Assembly: GCA_963803775.1 (NCBI GenBank)
Contig: CAWDNS010000003.1
Coordinates: 248,001-312,000 of the forward strand
Direction of reading: 5' to 3'
DNA length: 64,000 nt
DNA from: JABCZH01 sp963803775
GTDB taxonomy: Bacteria > Acidobacteriota > Terriglobia > Terriglobales > Acidobacteriaceae
Below the pieces are notes generated by a model. That model was not told the DNA's origin. It was given only the letters and a program-made list of their open reading frames with translations, and made no database searches. The stretch's first letter is position 1. Each line of letters starts with the position of its first letter. The position numbers and the translations under genes were made by a program. Shown one piece after another: positions 27,852 to 36,904 of the stretch.

Positions 27852-30001
27852 AGCGGCGCCTAACAGTCATCACGGTCCTCATAGGCCTTTGCGGAATCCT
27901 GGTTACACCTCATGCCGCGGCCCAAGCCACCGATTGGCAGCAGGTGCCCATCCCTGCCCTGCACGCTTTCCATCCTCAGGAGCCAAAGCGCATCGAGCTT
28001 CCCAACGGCATGATCGTCTTCCTGCAAGAGGATCACGAACTGCCGCTGATTGACGGGACCGCGCGCATCCGTGGCGGATCCCGCTCCGAACCTGGCAACA
28101 AGGCCGGCATGCTCGATATGTACGGCGACGTCTGGCGCACCGGTGGTACCAAATCGCAGACTGGCGACCAACTCGACGACTATCTCGAAGTCCGCGCCGC
28201 GAAGGTCGAAACCGGCAGCAATGCGGATTCGACTTCGATTTCATGGTCCTGTCTGAAGGGCGATTTCGACGATGTTTTCAAAGTGTTCGACGACTTGCTG
28301 CGTAACCCGGAATTTCGTGCCGACAAACTCGACCTTGCGCAGAAAGGAATGGACGATTCCATTTCCCGCCGCAACGATGAAGTCGGAGACATTGCCGGGC
28401 GCGAAGCGGCGAAGCTGGCTTATGGCGTTGACAATCCCTACACCCGCGAACCCGAATATGCCACCGTGGCCGCAGTCACGCGTCAGGATCTTATTGACTG
28501 GCAGCATGCCCACGTTCATCCCAACAACATCATTCTGGGGATCGTCGGCGATTTCGATTCCACCGCCATGGAAGCCAAGCTCCGCCTGGTGTTCGGGGGA
28601 TGGGCAAAAGGCCCGGCGGTAAAAGCACCCGACATTGAATTCCATCCCGCCAAGCCTGGCTACTATCTGATTCCGAAAACTGATGTGAATCAGACCAACA
28701 TTCGAATGGTGGAACTCGGCATTCGTCGCGACAATCCTGACTACTACGCGACCCAAGTCTTCAATGAGGCATTCGGCAACGGTTTTTCGTCGCGCCTGGT
28801 ACAGAGTATTCGCACCGCGAAGGGGCTGGCATACAACGTAGGCGGCGGCATAGGGAGTGCCTTCGATCATCCCGGCGTAGTGCGCCTCAGCATGGGCACC
28901 AAGAGCGCGAGCACTGTGGAAGCAATCCAGGCACTGTACGAGGAACTCGATAAACTGAAGACCAACCCGATTTCAGACGCCGAGATCAAGCGTGCCAAGG
29001 ATTCCATTCTGAATTCGTTCGTCTTCAACTTTGATTCGCCGGATAAGGTTTTGCGCGAACGAATGGCCTATGAGTTCTACGGCTATCCTGCCGATTTCCT
29101 GGAGCGCTTTCGCTCCGGAGTTGAGCAGGTTCAAGCGGCGGACGTGGCCAGCGCGGTCTCCAAATACGTTCACAAAGATCAACTCGCGGTACTCGTCGTC
29201 GGAAACACTGCGGACTTCGACAAACCTCTGTCGTCTTTGGGAGCGGTAACGAATATTGACATCGCCATTCCGCCGCCTCCGGGAGAAAAAGAAGAAACGC
29301 CGCCTGCCAAGCCCCCCGCTTCCAACCCTGAAGGCAAAGCGTTGGCAGCAAAAGTTGTAGAAGCCATGGGCGGTCTCGCGAAGCTACAATCGGTGAAGTC
29401 GCTGCAGGCTGATCTCACTGAGCAGGACGCCCAAGGCGGCCCGTCGACGAGCGTGCAAGTCACTATCGTATTTCCCGACAGCATGCACGTGACGGTGCAG
29501 ACTCCGCAGGGCCCGTTAGCGATTGTCGTGACCCCGGCCGCTGGATTCATGTCAGCAGCCATGGGAGTGCAAGACCTGCCCGCGCCGCAGAAAGAAGAAA
29601 CTGTAAAGCAGATTCATCGCGACCTGATTTACATTGGGCAACATCTTAACGATCCGAAGTTTATCTTTGCCGCTGGAGGAAGTGAGATGATCGGCGGTGT
29701 CGAAACCCGAATTGTCGATGTCAGCGGTGGTGACATGGCTATCCGTTGGTTTGTCGATCCAAAAACCGGCTACGTGGTTCGGGAAGCGTACGAAGCGGTT
29801 GGCCGATCCGGTCAAATGCACGGCGAGACCATTCTCTCCAAATGGGAAACTACCGACGGAATCACCCTGCCCGCCATGCATAAGAACAAAGAAAACGGAC
29901 AAGACAGCAGCCTCGTGGAATTCACCCGGGTGCAGTACAACCCGACAATCGACCCCAAGCTGTTTGAGAAACCGGCCGGGGAAGCCAAGCCAGCGCAGTA
30001 G
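27848..30001 (+). CDS. M16-family partner lacking HxxEH, with LolA-like C-terminal domain
   Basis: This 717-residue secreted protein (signal peptide to about 26, ending AAAQA) has two M16 lobes. At the place where the active partner has HMFEH it reads GMLDMYGDVW, so the zinc ligands are missing. It should be the non-catalytic half of the pair, which helps hold substrate. Residues about 480-717 form an added domain after a Pro-rich linker (PPPPGEKEETPPAKPP). Its strands (KLQSVKSLQADLTEQDA, GETILSKWETTDGITLP) look like the LolA/LppX-type lipoprotein-sorting fold. AGGAGG lies seven bases before the start, and the start codon overlaps the stop of the previous gene. Confidence 0.88.
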   Translation: MKRRLTVITVLIGLCGILVTPHAAAQATDWQQVPIPALHAFHPQEPKRIELPNGMIVFLQEDHELPLIDGTARIRGGSRSEPGNKAGMLDMYGDVWRTGGTKSQTGDQLDDYLEVRAAKVETGSNADSTSISWSCLKGDFDDVFKVFDDLLRNPEFRADKLDLAQKGMDDSISRRNDEVGDIAGREAAKLAYGVDNPYTREPEYATVAAVTRQDLIDWQHAHVHPNNIILGIVGDFDSTAMEAKLRLVFGGWAKGPAVKAPDIEFHPAKPGYYLIPKTDVNQTNIRMVELGIRRDNPDYYATQVFNEAFGNGFSSRLVQSIRTAKGLAYNVGGGIGSAFDHPGVVRLSMGTKSASTVEAIQALYEELDKLKTNPISDAEIKRAKDSILNSFVFNFDSPDKVLRERMAYEFYGYPADFLERFRSGVEQVQAADVASAVSKYVHKDQLAVLVVGNTADFDKPLSSLGAVTNIDIAIPPPPGEKEETPPAKPPASNPEGKALAAKVVEAMGGLAKLQSVKSLQADLTEQDAQGGPSTSVQVTIVFPDSMHVTVQTPQGPLAIVVTPAAGFMSAAMGVQDLPAPQKEETVKQIHRDLIYIGQHLNDPKFIFAAGGSEMIGGVETRIVDVSGGDMAIRWFVDPKTGYVVREAYEAVGRSGQMHGETILSKWETTDGITLPAMHKNKENGQDSSLVEFTRVQYNPTIDPKLFEKPAGEAKPAQ

Positions 30002-30097
30002 CACTCTTCAAATCAATGCAGGACGGGAGGTCAATGAGCGCTATAGAGATTTATCGACAACTACAAGGAGTACGATTTCAATAGGGCTAAGCTTCAA

Positions 30098-31648
30098 TTA
30101 CGGAATCACATGAAATGGCACGTTGCTGGTCAGCACACCGGTGGGTGTGGTCACGTTGACATAACCGGTGGTTGCGCCAGGGGGGACGGTGGCGAGAATG
30201 AATGTGTCGGATTTGACAGTGAAAGGCGCGGGCGTGCCGTTAAGTAAGACACTGGTGGTTCCGAGGAATCCTTGTCCGAGGATGCCGGCCCTCTGGCCGA
30301 CCTTACCCGAGTTGCGCACAAGACTCACGCACGGGTCAAGCCCCACAGATACGCTGAAGACCGTACCGCATCCGTAGCACTGATTACTGCTCCCGCCTCC
30401 CCACGTTGCCCCGTAGAAGTTCCCGTTCGTAGCTTCAACGAGTCCTCCGTAAAGGTCAGTGCCATCCGGGCAGCCAGCCTGTGCGCAGAAGCTGTAGAGC
30501 GTGCTTCTTTCACCCCCTGAGGCACCCCCTAAGACAATTTTGAAGATCGTGCCACAGCCACCTCCGGTTTGGCAGTAAGCTCCACCATTCCACGTCGTTC
30601 CGTACAAGTTCCTGTCCGTGGCCTGCACGACCCCGGCATATGGCCAAGCACCATCTGAACCATCCGAGAACTTGCCGAAGCTAGTTAGAGTTGTCAGCGT
30701 CCCATCAGATGTAATTTTGAACACGGTGCCACACCTGATGCTACCGCAAAAGGAAGTATCGCCGGTGCCACCGAATTCCGTTGTTCCATAGAGATTTCCG
30801 TCGCTGGCTTGTATCAGTCCGCTTGCGGGAAAGGCTCCATCAGCGCAATTGGTTTGGCCACAAAAGCTGTAGAGAGTCGTCAGCTTGCCCCGTTTGGTAA
30901 TCTTGAAAACTGTGCCGCACATGCCACTTTGGGTGCAGTTGGCCCCTCCATGCGTTGTCGTCCCGTATAAGTTGCCGTCGCTCGCTTCCATCAGCGCCCC
31001 GTAGGGAGTATCGCCGTCGATTCCATTGAAGCTGTACACTGTGGTAAATGTGCCTGCTGGAGTGATTTTGAAGATAACCCCCGAGCCCCCCGCACCTCCT
31101 GCGGAGGTTGTTCCGTAAAAGTTCCCATCGGTGGCCTGCATCAACCCCGCGACAGGGCTCGCACCGTCCATTGGGGATTCGGTAAAGCTGTGCAGCGTGG
31201 TTAGCTTGCCGCTTGGGGTGATTTTGAAGACGGTCCCGCAGCCGTATGGAGCATCGCAGTTAAGACTTCCACCTTCCCCCGTAGTCCCGTAAAAGTTCCC
31301 ATCGATACCTAGAACTAGCCCCGCCGTTGGAATGTCGCCATCGGCGCAATTCGATTGGGCGCAAAAACTGTAGAGTGTTGTCAGCACGCCCTCTGCCGTA
31401 ATTGCGAAGACAGTGCCACAGCCTGAGTAAGGGTAGCAGGATTGCCCGCTGCTTCCCCCTTCGGAGGTTGTTCCATACAGTCGCCCATCCGCACCTTGGA
31501 CGGGAGTCATGTAAGGGTAAGAACCGCTCGGTCCGTCGAAATCCGCTAGTGTGGTGAAAGTCTGACCGTGCGAGGCAATTGCCATTGAGACGCAGAGCAG
31601 AGATAGAAAACTGGCTTTCTTCCAAATTGTGGGTTTAACGTGTGGCAC
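30098..31648 (-). CDS. Secreted GloVer tandem-repeat protein with C-terminal IPT/TIG-like domain
   Basis: The 516-residue product has a signal peptide (SFLSLLCVSMAIASHGQ). Eight to nine repeats of about 40-50 residues follow, each containing GNxYGTTxxGG, GTVFKIT and LTTLYSF. This is the choice-anchored GloVer (Gloeobacter/Verrucomicrobia) repeat that builds a propeller-like surface protein. Many repeats carry a Cys pair (CGTVF, CADG). The C-terminal 80 residues (GKVGQRAGILGQGFLGTTS, VTTPTGVLTSNVPFHV) look like an IPT/TIG immunoglobulin-like domain. It starts with GTG at 31648 after GGGGAGG. A near-identical C-terminus is found at the right edge of the window. Confidence 0.87.
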   Translation of the reverse strand: MPHVKPTIWKKASFLSLLCVSMAIASHGQTFTTLADFDGPSGSYPYMTPVQGADGRLYGTTSEGGSSGQSCYPYSGCGTVFAITAEGVLTTLYSFCAQSNCADGDIPTAGLVLGIDGNFYGTTGEGGSLNCDAPYGCGTVFKITPSGKLTTLHSFTESPMDGASPVAGLMQATDGNFYGTTSAGGAGGSGVIFKITPAGTFTTVYSFNGIDGDTPYGALMEASDGNLYGTTTHGGANCTQSGMCGTVFKITKRGKLTTLYSFCGQTNCADGAFPASGLIQASDGNLYGTTEFGGTGDTSFCGSIRCGTVFKITSDGTLTTLTSFGKFSDGSDGAWPYAGVVQATDRNLYGTTWNGGAYCQTGGGCGTIFKIVLGGASGGERSTLYSFCAQAGCPDGTDLYGGLVEATNGNFYGATWGGGSSNQCYGCGTVFSVSVGLDPCVSLVRNSGKVGQRAGILGQGFLGTTSVLLNGTPAPFTVKSDTFILATVPPGATTGYVNVTTPTGVLTSNVPFHVIP

Positions 31649-31916
31649 TGTGTCGCCTCCCCTTAACTCGGACGGCGGAATAGGAACATTTCGGATGCAG
31701 CTTTCGATGACAGCCGTTGCCTATTCGCTGATACGCGAGTTTTCTAATGGGTGGCGAAAACAGGCGATGGCACGCAGAACCCCGTTGCCTCATTACGTGC
31801 GGGGAACAGGGACGCAGGAGAGTTAGCCGACTTTCCCGATAGGTACTACCCTCGCTTCGACTTGACCTTGCTGATTTCCTATCGTACTATTGGGCGAAGA
31901 AAAGGCGAATTTTACC

Positions 31917-32924
31917 GTGGCTTCTCTTCCCTTGCTACCCGATCTCAAGCCCAAGCTGGTCGGAATCGCCCGGCTGGCCGCTGAAGGCGAATCCCTGCGC
32001 CAGGGACACCATGTCGAATACTTCACCCTGCCAGTCCGCTCGCTGGTGAATCGATGTACGTCCGCCCGCATGCCCTTCACCTGGACCATCAATCCCTACC
32101 GTGGCTGCGAATTTGCCTGCAAGTACTGCTACGCGCGCTACACCCACGAATTCATGGAAATGCGTGACGGCGTGGACTTCGAGCAAAAGATTTTCATCAA
32201 GCAGCACGCCGCCGAATTGCTGCGGCAGGAGCTGCGCCACGTTAAGTCCGGAGAAGAAATCGCCATAGGCACCGCGACCGATCCTTATCAACCCGCCGAA
32301 CGGCGATTTGAAGTCACACGCGCGATTCTCGAGGAATTCTCCCGCCATCAAGGTTTGGAGATTGGCATCGTCACCAAGTCCAATCTGGTCGTCCGCGACG
32401 CTGACCTGTTGCGCGCAGTGGGCGCTCACAACAAAGTCTTCGTCAACATCACCATCACCACATTAAACACGGACCTCGCGCGCATTCTGGAGCCGCGGGC
32501 CCCGCGTCCTGATCTGCGCCTGGAAGCCGTGCGAAAACTCACCGAAGCAGGCATCCCCGCGGGTGTCATCTGCGCTCCCGTGCTGCCCGGCATCACGGAT
32601 TCTCCCAAGGACCTTGAAGCTCTGGTCCGCGCTGTCTCCGAGGCCGGAGGAAAATATGTTTTTGCCAATTCCCTTTTCCTGAAGCCCTGCTCGGCCGCCG
32701 TCTTCATGCCCTTTCTCGAAAAGGAATTTCCGCAGCTAGTCGAGAGCTATCGCGAACGCTTCAAAGACAGCGCGTTTATCTCTACTCCCTATCGCAAACG
32801 CCTTTCACAACTAATGGCCCGCCTAAGGCAAAAGTATGGCATTCGCACTGATTACGACCGATACAGCGAACGCAGCCATCCGACTCCCGGCCCTGAGACT
32901 GGCGAACAATTGCGACTCTTCTGA
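31917..32924 (+). CDS. Radical SAM protein, SPL-like family
   Basis: The product (335 residues) has the radical SAM cluster motif CxxxCxxC in RGCEFACKYCYARYTHEF at about 65-80. SGEEIAIGTATDPYQPAERR and later TLEP-type segments follow (ITTLNTDLARILEPRAP). These are typical of the spore-photoproduct-lyase-like (Rv2578c-type) branch of radical SAM proteins. That branch is widespread outside spore formers and its substrate is not settled. The frame can start at TTG 31890. The GTG at 31917 (VASLPLLPDLK) is preferred because AAAAGG lies a suitable distance upstream. It is a single gene on its strand, 41 bases before the phosphatase cluster. Confidence 0.86.
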   Translation: MASLPLLPDLKPKLVGIARLAAEGESLRQGHHVEYFTLPVRSLVNRCTSARMPFTWTINPYRGCEFACKYCYARYTHEFMEMRDGVDFEQKIFIKQHAAELLRQELRHVKSGEEIAIGTATDPYQPAERRFEVTRAILEEFSRHQGLEIGIVTKSNLVVRDADLLRAVGAHNKVFVNITITTLNTDLARILEPRAPRPDLRLEAVRKLTEAGIPAGVICAPVLPGITDSPKDLEALVRAVSEAGGKYVFANSLFLKPCSAAVFMPFLEKEFPQLVESYRERFKDSAFISTPYRKRLSQLMARLRQKYGIRTDYDRYSERSHPTPGPETGEQLRLF

Positions 32925-32965
32925 ACCGGCGCGAGCCCGATAGTACAATCGGTGCTGCCTGAGAT

Positions 32966-35581
32966 ATGTCGACCAGCCTCCGCAGACGAAACTTGCCTCC
33001 GCCCACATTGCAATACCTCTGTCTGGCAATCCTGTTTACCGGGGCCATACTGTTTCAGGTCCGTTATGCCCGTGACATCTGGCGCGAAGAAAAAATAGAC
33101 CTGGGCTTTGTGGCACCCGCCACTGCCAGCGCATCCCTCGAGATTGTGCGCCCCACCGCCGAGAAACTCGGCTTGCACACCGGCGACATTCTGCTTGCGG
33201 TCAACGGGCAAAAGTACACCGGCAGTGCCCTGCTGTCGGAAGCCTACGCGAAAGCGCGCCCAGGAGATCACATCGATCTAACCGTGAGATCTTCCTCTGG
33301 AGAACATACCGTGGTTCTCCCCGTGACCCCAGGAACCAATCCGGCCGCCCAGGTGCTGTTTGACGTGCTGCTGAACATCGCTGCGCCCATCGGGTGCATC
33401 CTGCTCGCTTCCTGGGTAGTGCTGGTTCGCCCGCGCGACGGGCTGGCATGGATCCTGCTCGGGCTGATGTTCGGGTTCTCCCAGTTATTCAGCGCATTCA
33501 AAATTGAGAGCTGGGGCCCAGGTTACCGCGACGTGGCCATGGCGTATCACTCCGCGCTTGGAGCCGGGTGGCCGATATTCATGTTTTTGTTCGGATTCTT
33601 CTTTCCTGAACCCTTTCCGTTCTACACACGGATGCCGCCATGGCGGAAGTGGATCCCGGTATTAGTGATCGTGCCGGCTCTTGTGAACATAGCTTTTTTC
33701 GTGGCGATTTCGATTACGGAGATGACCGACTACGTCCGTGCGGATCAGATTATTCGGAAGTTCCATCCTTTTCAAACGCCTTTGACCATCTATATGTTTT
33801 GCGTCGTCGGCTTCGGCTTTTTCAGTTCGATCTTCGCCAAGTCAGCCGTGGCGATTTCTCCTGATGCCAAGCGACGCCTGCGTTTGTTGTATTGGGGCGC
33901 AACCGTCGCCCTGGTTCCTTTGTTCTTGCTCTCGCTGGTTTCTATGTTTCGCGGGAAGTCGATGTACGACTTGTTCCCTGACTGGCTGATCGGCGTTGGA
34001 CTGATTCTCACCGTGCTTTTCCCGCTCACCCTCGCTTACGTCATCGTGGTACAGCGTGCCATGGATGTGCGCGTAGTGGTCCGGCAGGGTCTGCAATACG
34101 GATTGGCAAAGAACACTATCCGGGCATTTCAGTTCATCGCCATTGCGATCGTCATCGCAGCTGCCTTGGCTCTGGGCCGCAAATCGAGTCAACTCGGAGA
34201 GATCGTCGTCATTGCTATCGCGGTAACGATCGGATTCAGCATCCCGAGGCTGGGAGACCGTCTGCGCACTTGGACCGACCGGCGCTTTTTCCGCGAAGCC
34301 TACAATGCCGACCAAGTGCTTGGTGAACTCAGCGATCAGGTGCGCAGCATGGTTGAAACCCGGCCCCTGATCGAGACTGTGGCCACTCGTATCTCTGAAA
34401 CGTTGCATATCCCACAAGTCGCTGTTTTGCTGGGAGGCAGCGGCCCGTATCGCCCAGCCTTCGCTTTGGGATATGGCACTCCGCCCGATGTTTCTTTCAA
34501 TCCCGGTGCGGGCACTGTGAAGGCGCTTCAGAGCAATAAAGAACCAGCCCGCGTTTATTTCGACGATCCCAGCTCATGGTTATATCGAGATCCGGAGATC
34601 AACGAACGGGAGCGCACCGGACTTGCGGATCTCCGCGCTGAACTTCTTCTTCCATTAAGTACCCGCGACAAGCTGCTTGGATTCATCAGCCTGGGGCCGA
34701 AGCGTTCCGACGAGCCCTACTCCGGTACCGACCTGCGCCTGCTTAAATCAGTGGCGGCACAGACTGGTTTGGCGTTGGAGAATGCACGGCTGATGTCCGC
34801 CATCGCCGACGAAGTTGCTCAGCGCGAGCGTCTGAATCGTGAAGTGGAAATCGCCCGCGAAGTGCAGGAGCGGCTGTTTCCCCAAACTCTGCCGCCAATT
34901 GCTGGCATTGACTACGCTGGAGCCTGCCGCCCCGCACTGGGGGTTGGTGGCGACTACTACGATTTTCTTGCCCTGCCCAGCGGGCAGTTGGGGATCGCCA
35001 TTGGCGATGTATCCGGCAAGGGGATTGCTGCTGCCCTCACCATGGCCAGCTTGCAAGCTTCTTTGCGCGGCGAAGCCACCCGCGCCCCGGAGAATCTGGC
35101 AGCGCTGATGAGCAATGTAAATCACCTCGTTTACGAAGCGTCCTCTTCCAACCGCTATGCGACGTTTTTCTACGGTCAATACAATCCTGCCACGCGCCAG
35201 CTCAATTACGTGAATGCTGGACACAATCCGCCGATGTTGTTTCATCGGTCAGTCGGCGCCTGGCAGATTTCTCGCCTGGAAACCGGCGGCACTGTGGTCG
35301 GACTGCTGGAAAGTTTTCCCTACGAGCAGGGGAGTTTGAAAATCGAGCCGGGAGACGTGTTCATCGCCTTCACCGATGGCATCAGTGAATCCATGAATGG
35401 CATCGATGAAGAATGGGGCGAGAAGGCACTCATCGACACAGTGAAGGCGTGCTCGGGTCTCAGCCCCTCGGAGACCATCGCCCGCATCATGCAAGCCGCC
35501 GACAAGTTCGTAGCCGGAGCCAAGCAGCACGACGATATGACCCTCGTCGTGCTACAGGCCAAGGCGGAGAATGCATCGTAG
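32966..35581 (+). CDS. Membrane PDZ-GAF-SpoIIE serine phosphatase
   Basis: The 871-residue product has an N-terminal membrane helix and a PDZ-like domain (about 45-120, LGLHTGDILLAVNGQKYTG). About seven more membrane helices follow (130-430), then a GAF domain (about 455-610) and a C-terminal PP2C/SpoIIE phosphatase (about 640-865). The phosphatase metal sites are present: GGDYYD, IGDVSGKG, FTDGISES and QHDDMTLVV. A coiled segment (EVAQRERLNREVEIAREVQERL) links GAF and phosphatase. The protein would sense a signal at the membrane and remove phosphate from Ser/Thr of a target such as an anti-sigma antagonist or the nearby kinase. It leads a co-directional set with a second SpoIIE phosphatase and a TPR kinase. 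Confidence 0.92.
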   Translation: MSTSLRRRNLPPPTLQYLCLAILFTGAILFQVRYARDIWREEKIDLGFVAPATASASLEIVRPTAEKLGLHTGDILLAVNGQKYTGSALLSEAYAKARPGDHIDLTVRSSSGEHTVVLPVTPGTNPAAQVLFDVLLNIAAPIGCILLASWVVLVRPRDGLAWILLGLMFGFSQLFSAFKIESWGPGYRDVAMAYHSALGAGWPIFMFLFGFFFPEPFPFYTRMPPWRKWIPVLVIVPALVNIAFFVAISITEMTDYVRADQIIRKFHPFQTPLTIYMFCVVGFGFFSSIFAKSAVAISPDAKRRLRLLYWGATVALVPLFLLSLVSMFRGKSMYDLFPDWLIGVGLILTVLFPLTLAYVIVVQRAMDVRVVVRQGLQYGLAKNTIRAFQFIAIAIVIAAALALGRKSSQLGEIVVIAIAVTIGFSIPRLGDRLRTWTDRRFFREAYNADQVLGELSDQVRSMVETRPLIETVATRISETLHIPQVAVLLGGSGPYRPAFALGYGTPPDVSFNPGAGTVKALQSNKEPARVYFDDPSSWLYRDPEINERERTGLADLRAELLLPLSTRDKLLGFISLGPKRSDEPYSGTDLRLLKSVAAQTGLALENARLMSAIADEVAQRERLNREVEIAREVQERLFPQTLPPIAGIDYAGACRPALGVGGDYYDFLALPSGQLGIAIGDVSGKGIAAALTMASLQASLRGEATRAPENLAALMSNVNHLVYEASSSNRYATFFYGQYNPATRQLNYVNAGHNPPMLFHRSVGAWQISRLETGGTVVGLLESFPYEQGSLKIEPGDVFIAFTDGISESMNGIDEEWGEKALIDTVKACSGLSPSETIARIMQAADKFVAGAKQHDDMTLVVLQAKAENAS

Positions 35582-35620
35582 TAGATACCGCAGCTTATAA
35601 TGTGAGTTCTACCGATCTGC

Positions 35621-36796
35621 ATGAACGCTCCCCCACCCAAGACCGTTCCGGTTCCGCCCCGGCACCCGCATCAGGGAGTGCTCGGCCATCTCCAGCAGTT
35701 TTGGCATCGCGTGACTGAAGGGCTCGAGCTCAGTGAACTGTGGAAGCAATTCAGCACCGACACCCGCGCCAGCTATCGCTTCTACCAGAAAGACTTCCAG
35801 GCGCGAGCCCCGCATGAAAGTCAAAAGCGCGGTTTCTGGCACACTGCTCAGGCGTTCGCCTGGGCCATCCTCGAAAAGCTGACGCCGGCGAGGCGAATTT
35901 TGCTGCTGCTCGGTGTCGTGCTCCTGCTTTTTCCCGCTGGAGGTTACAGCCATCGTACCGAAGAGGGCCATGTCGAATTTGTTGAATTTGATCTCCGCTT
36001 TCTGGGCGGAGCTTCGCTGTTCATGCTGTTGATGCTGGAGATCGCCGACCGCGTGGTCATGAAGCGCGATCTAGAAATCGCCCGCGATATTCAGAGTTGG
36101 CTGCTGCCCGCGACGCCGCCTGAGATCCCGGGCTTGACCATGGCATTCGCAACCCGGCCGGCCAACACCGTCGCCGGAGACTATTACGACGTGTTTGCCC
36201 GCCCCGGGCTCAAAGGCGAGCCCTTGTTTCTGTTCGCCGTTGCCGACGTAGCTGGCAAAAGCATTCCAGCAGCCCTGCTCATGGCTACGTTTCAAGCCGG
36301 TCTCAAGACTCTTTCCTCGACTCCCTGCTCTTTGGCCGACCTAGTTGCGGGACTGAATCGTTACGCCAGCAGCAACAGTCAGGATGGCCGCCGCTTCACC
36401 ACTGCGTTCCTCGCCGAATTTGATTCCCGCAGCCGCACTCTGACCTATATCAACGCCGGACACAATACTCCCATTCTGCGCCGCAGCTCCGGCGCCATCG
36501 AGCGCTTGACCAACGGCGGACTTCCTTTTGGCATCATGGCGGATGCTCCCTATGAATCAGGCTCCGTCACCTTACAGCCTGGCGATTGGCTGGTCATCTT
36601 CACCGATGGAGTGGTCGAAGCGCTGAACGCGAAGGGTGAAGAATACGAGGAATCGCGGTTGCTGAACGTCTTGCAGAACGGAACCACAGCCACTCCGGAT
36701 GAACTCCTTCGCCGCCTGATGGCTGATCTCGATTTCTTTGTCGGAGCCACCCCGCAGCACGATGATGTCACCTGCATGCTAATCAAAGTTGCGTAG
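35621..36796 (+). CDS. Membrane SpoIIE-type serine phosphatase
   Basis: The 391-residue product has two membrane helices (about 88-105 and 128-146) and a C-terminal SpoIIE/PP2C domain (about 165-390). The expected metal-binding segments are present: AGDYYDVFARPG, VADVAGKSIPAALL, INAGHNTPIL, IFTDGVVEALN and PQHDDVTCML. The N-terminal 80 residues are cytoplasmic and proline-rich, with no recognised domain. It follows the larger phosphatase by 39 bases and precedes a Ser/Thr kinase by about 110 bases, all on the same strand. The two phosphatases share the linker pattern before the catalytic domain (EIARDIQSWLLPATPPEIPG) and are probably distant paralogues. Confidence 0.9.
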   Translation: MNAPPPKTVPVPPRHPHQGVLGHLQQFWHRVTEGLELSELWKQFSTDTRASYRFYQKDFQARAPHESQKRGFWHTAQAFAWAILEKLTPARRILLLLGVVLLLFPAGGYSHRTEEGHVEFVEFDLRFLGGASLFMLLMLEIADRVVMKRDLEIARDIQSWLLPATPPEIPGLTMAFATRPANTVAGDYYDVFARPGLKGEPLFLFAVADVAGKSIPAALLMATFQAGLKTLSSTPCSLADLVAGLNRYASSNSQDGRRFTTAFLAEFDSRSRTLTYINAGHNTPILRRSSGAIERLTNGGLPFGIMADAPYESGSVTLQPGDWLVIFTDGVVEALNAKGEEYEESRLLNVLQNGTTATPDELLRRLMADLDFFVGATPQHDDVTCMLIKVA

Positions 36797-36904
36797 GCAT
36801 TATCTGGCGACGAAGTTAGCGTTGGGCCGCACGGCATTGACTCCCCGCCCCTTGCCGCCTAACATGATCGCGCGCGGCGCAGGCTTCTTCAATAATCTGC
36901 CAGG

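Noticed and set aside
31770..31804. Possible H-type pseudoknot (GCACG/CGTGC and CCCCG/CGGGG) upstream of the GloVer gene
   Set aside because: The stems are only five bases, no riboswitch core was recognised, and such pairings arise by chance in GC-rich gaps.
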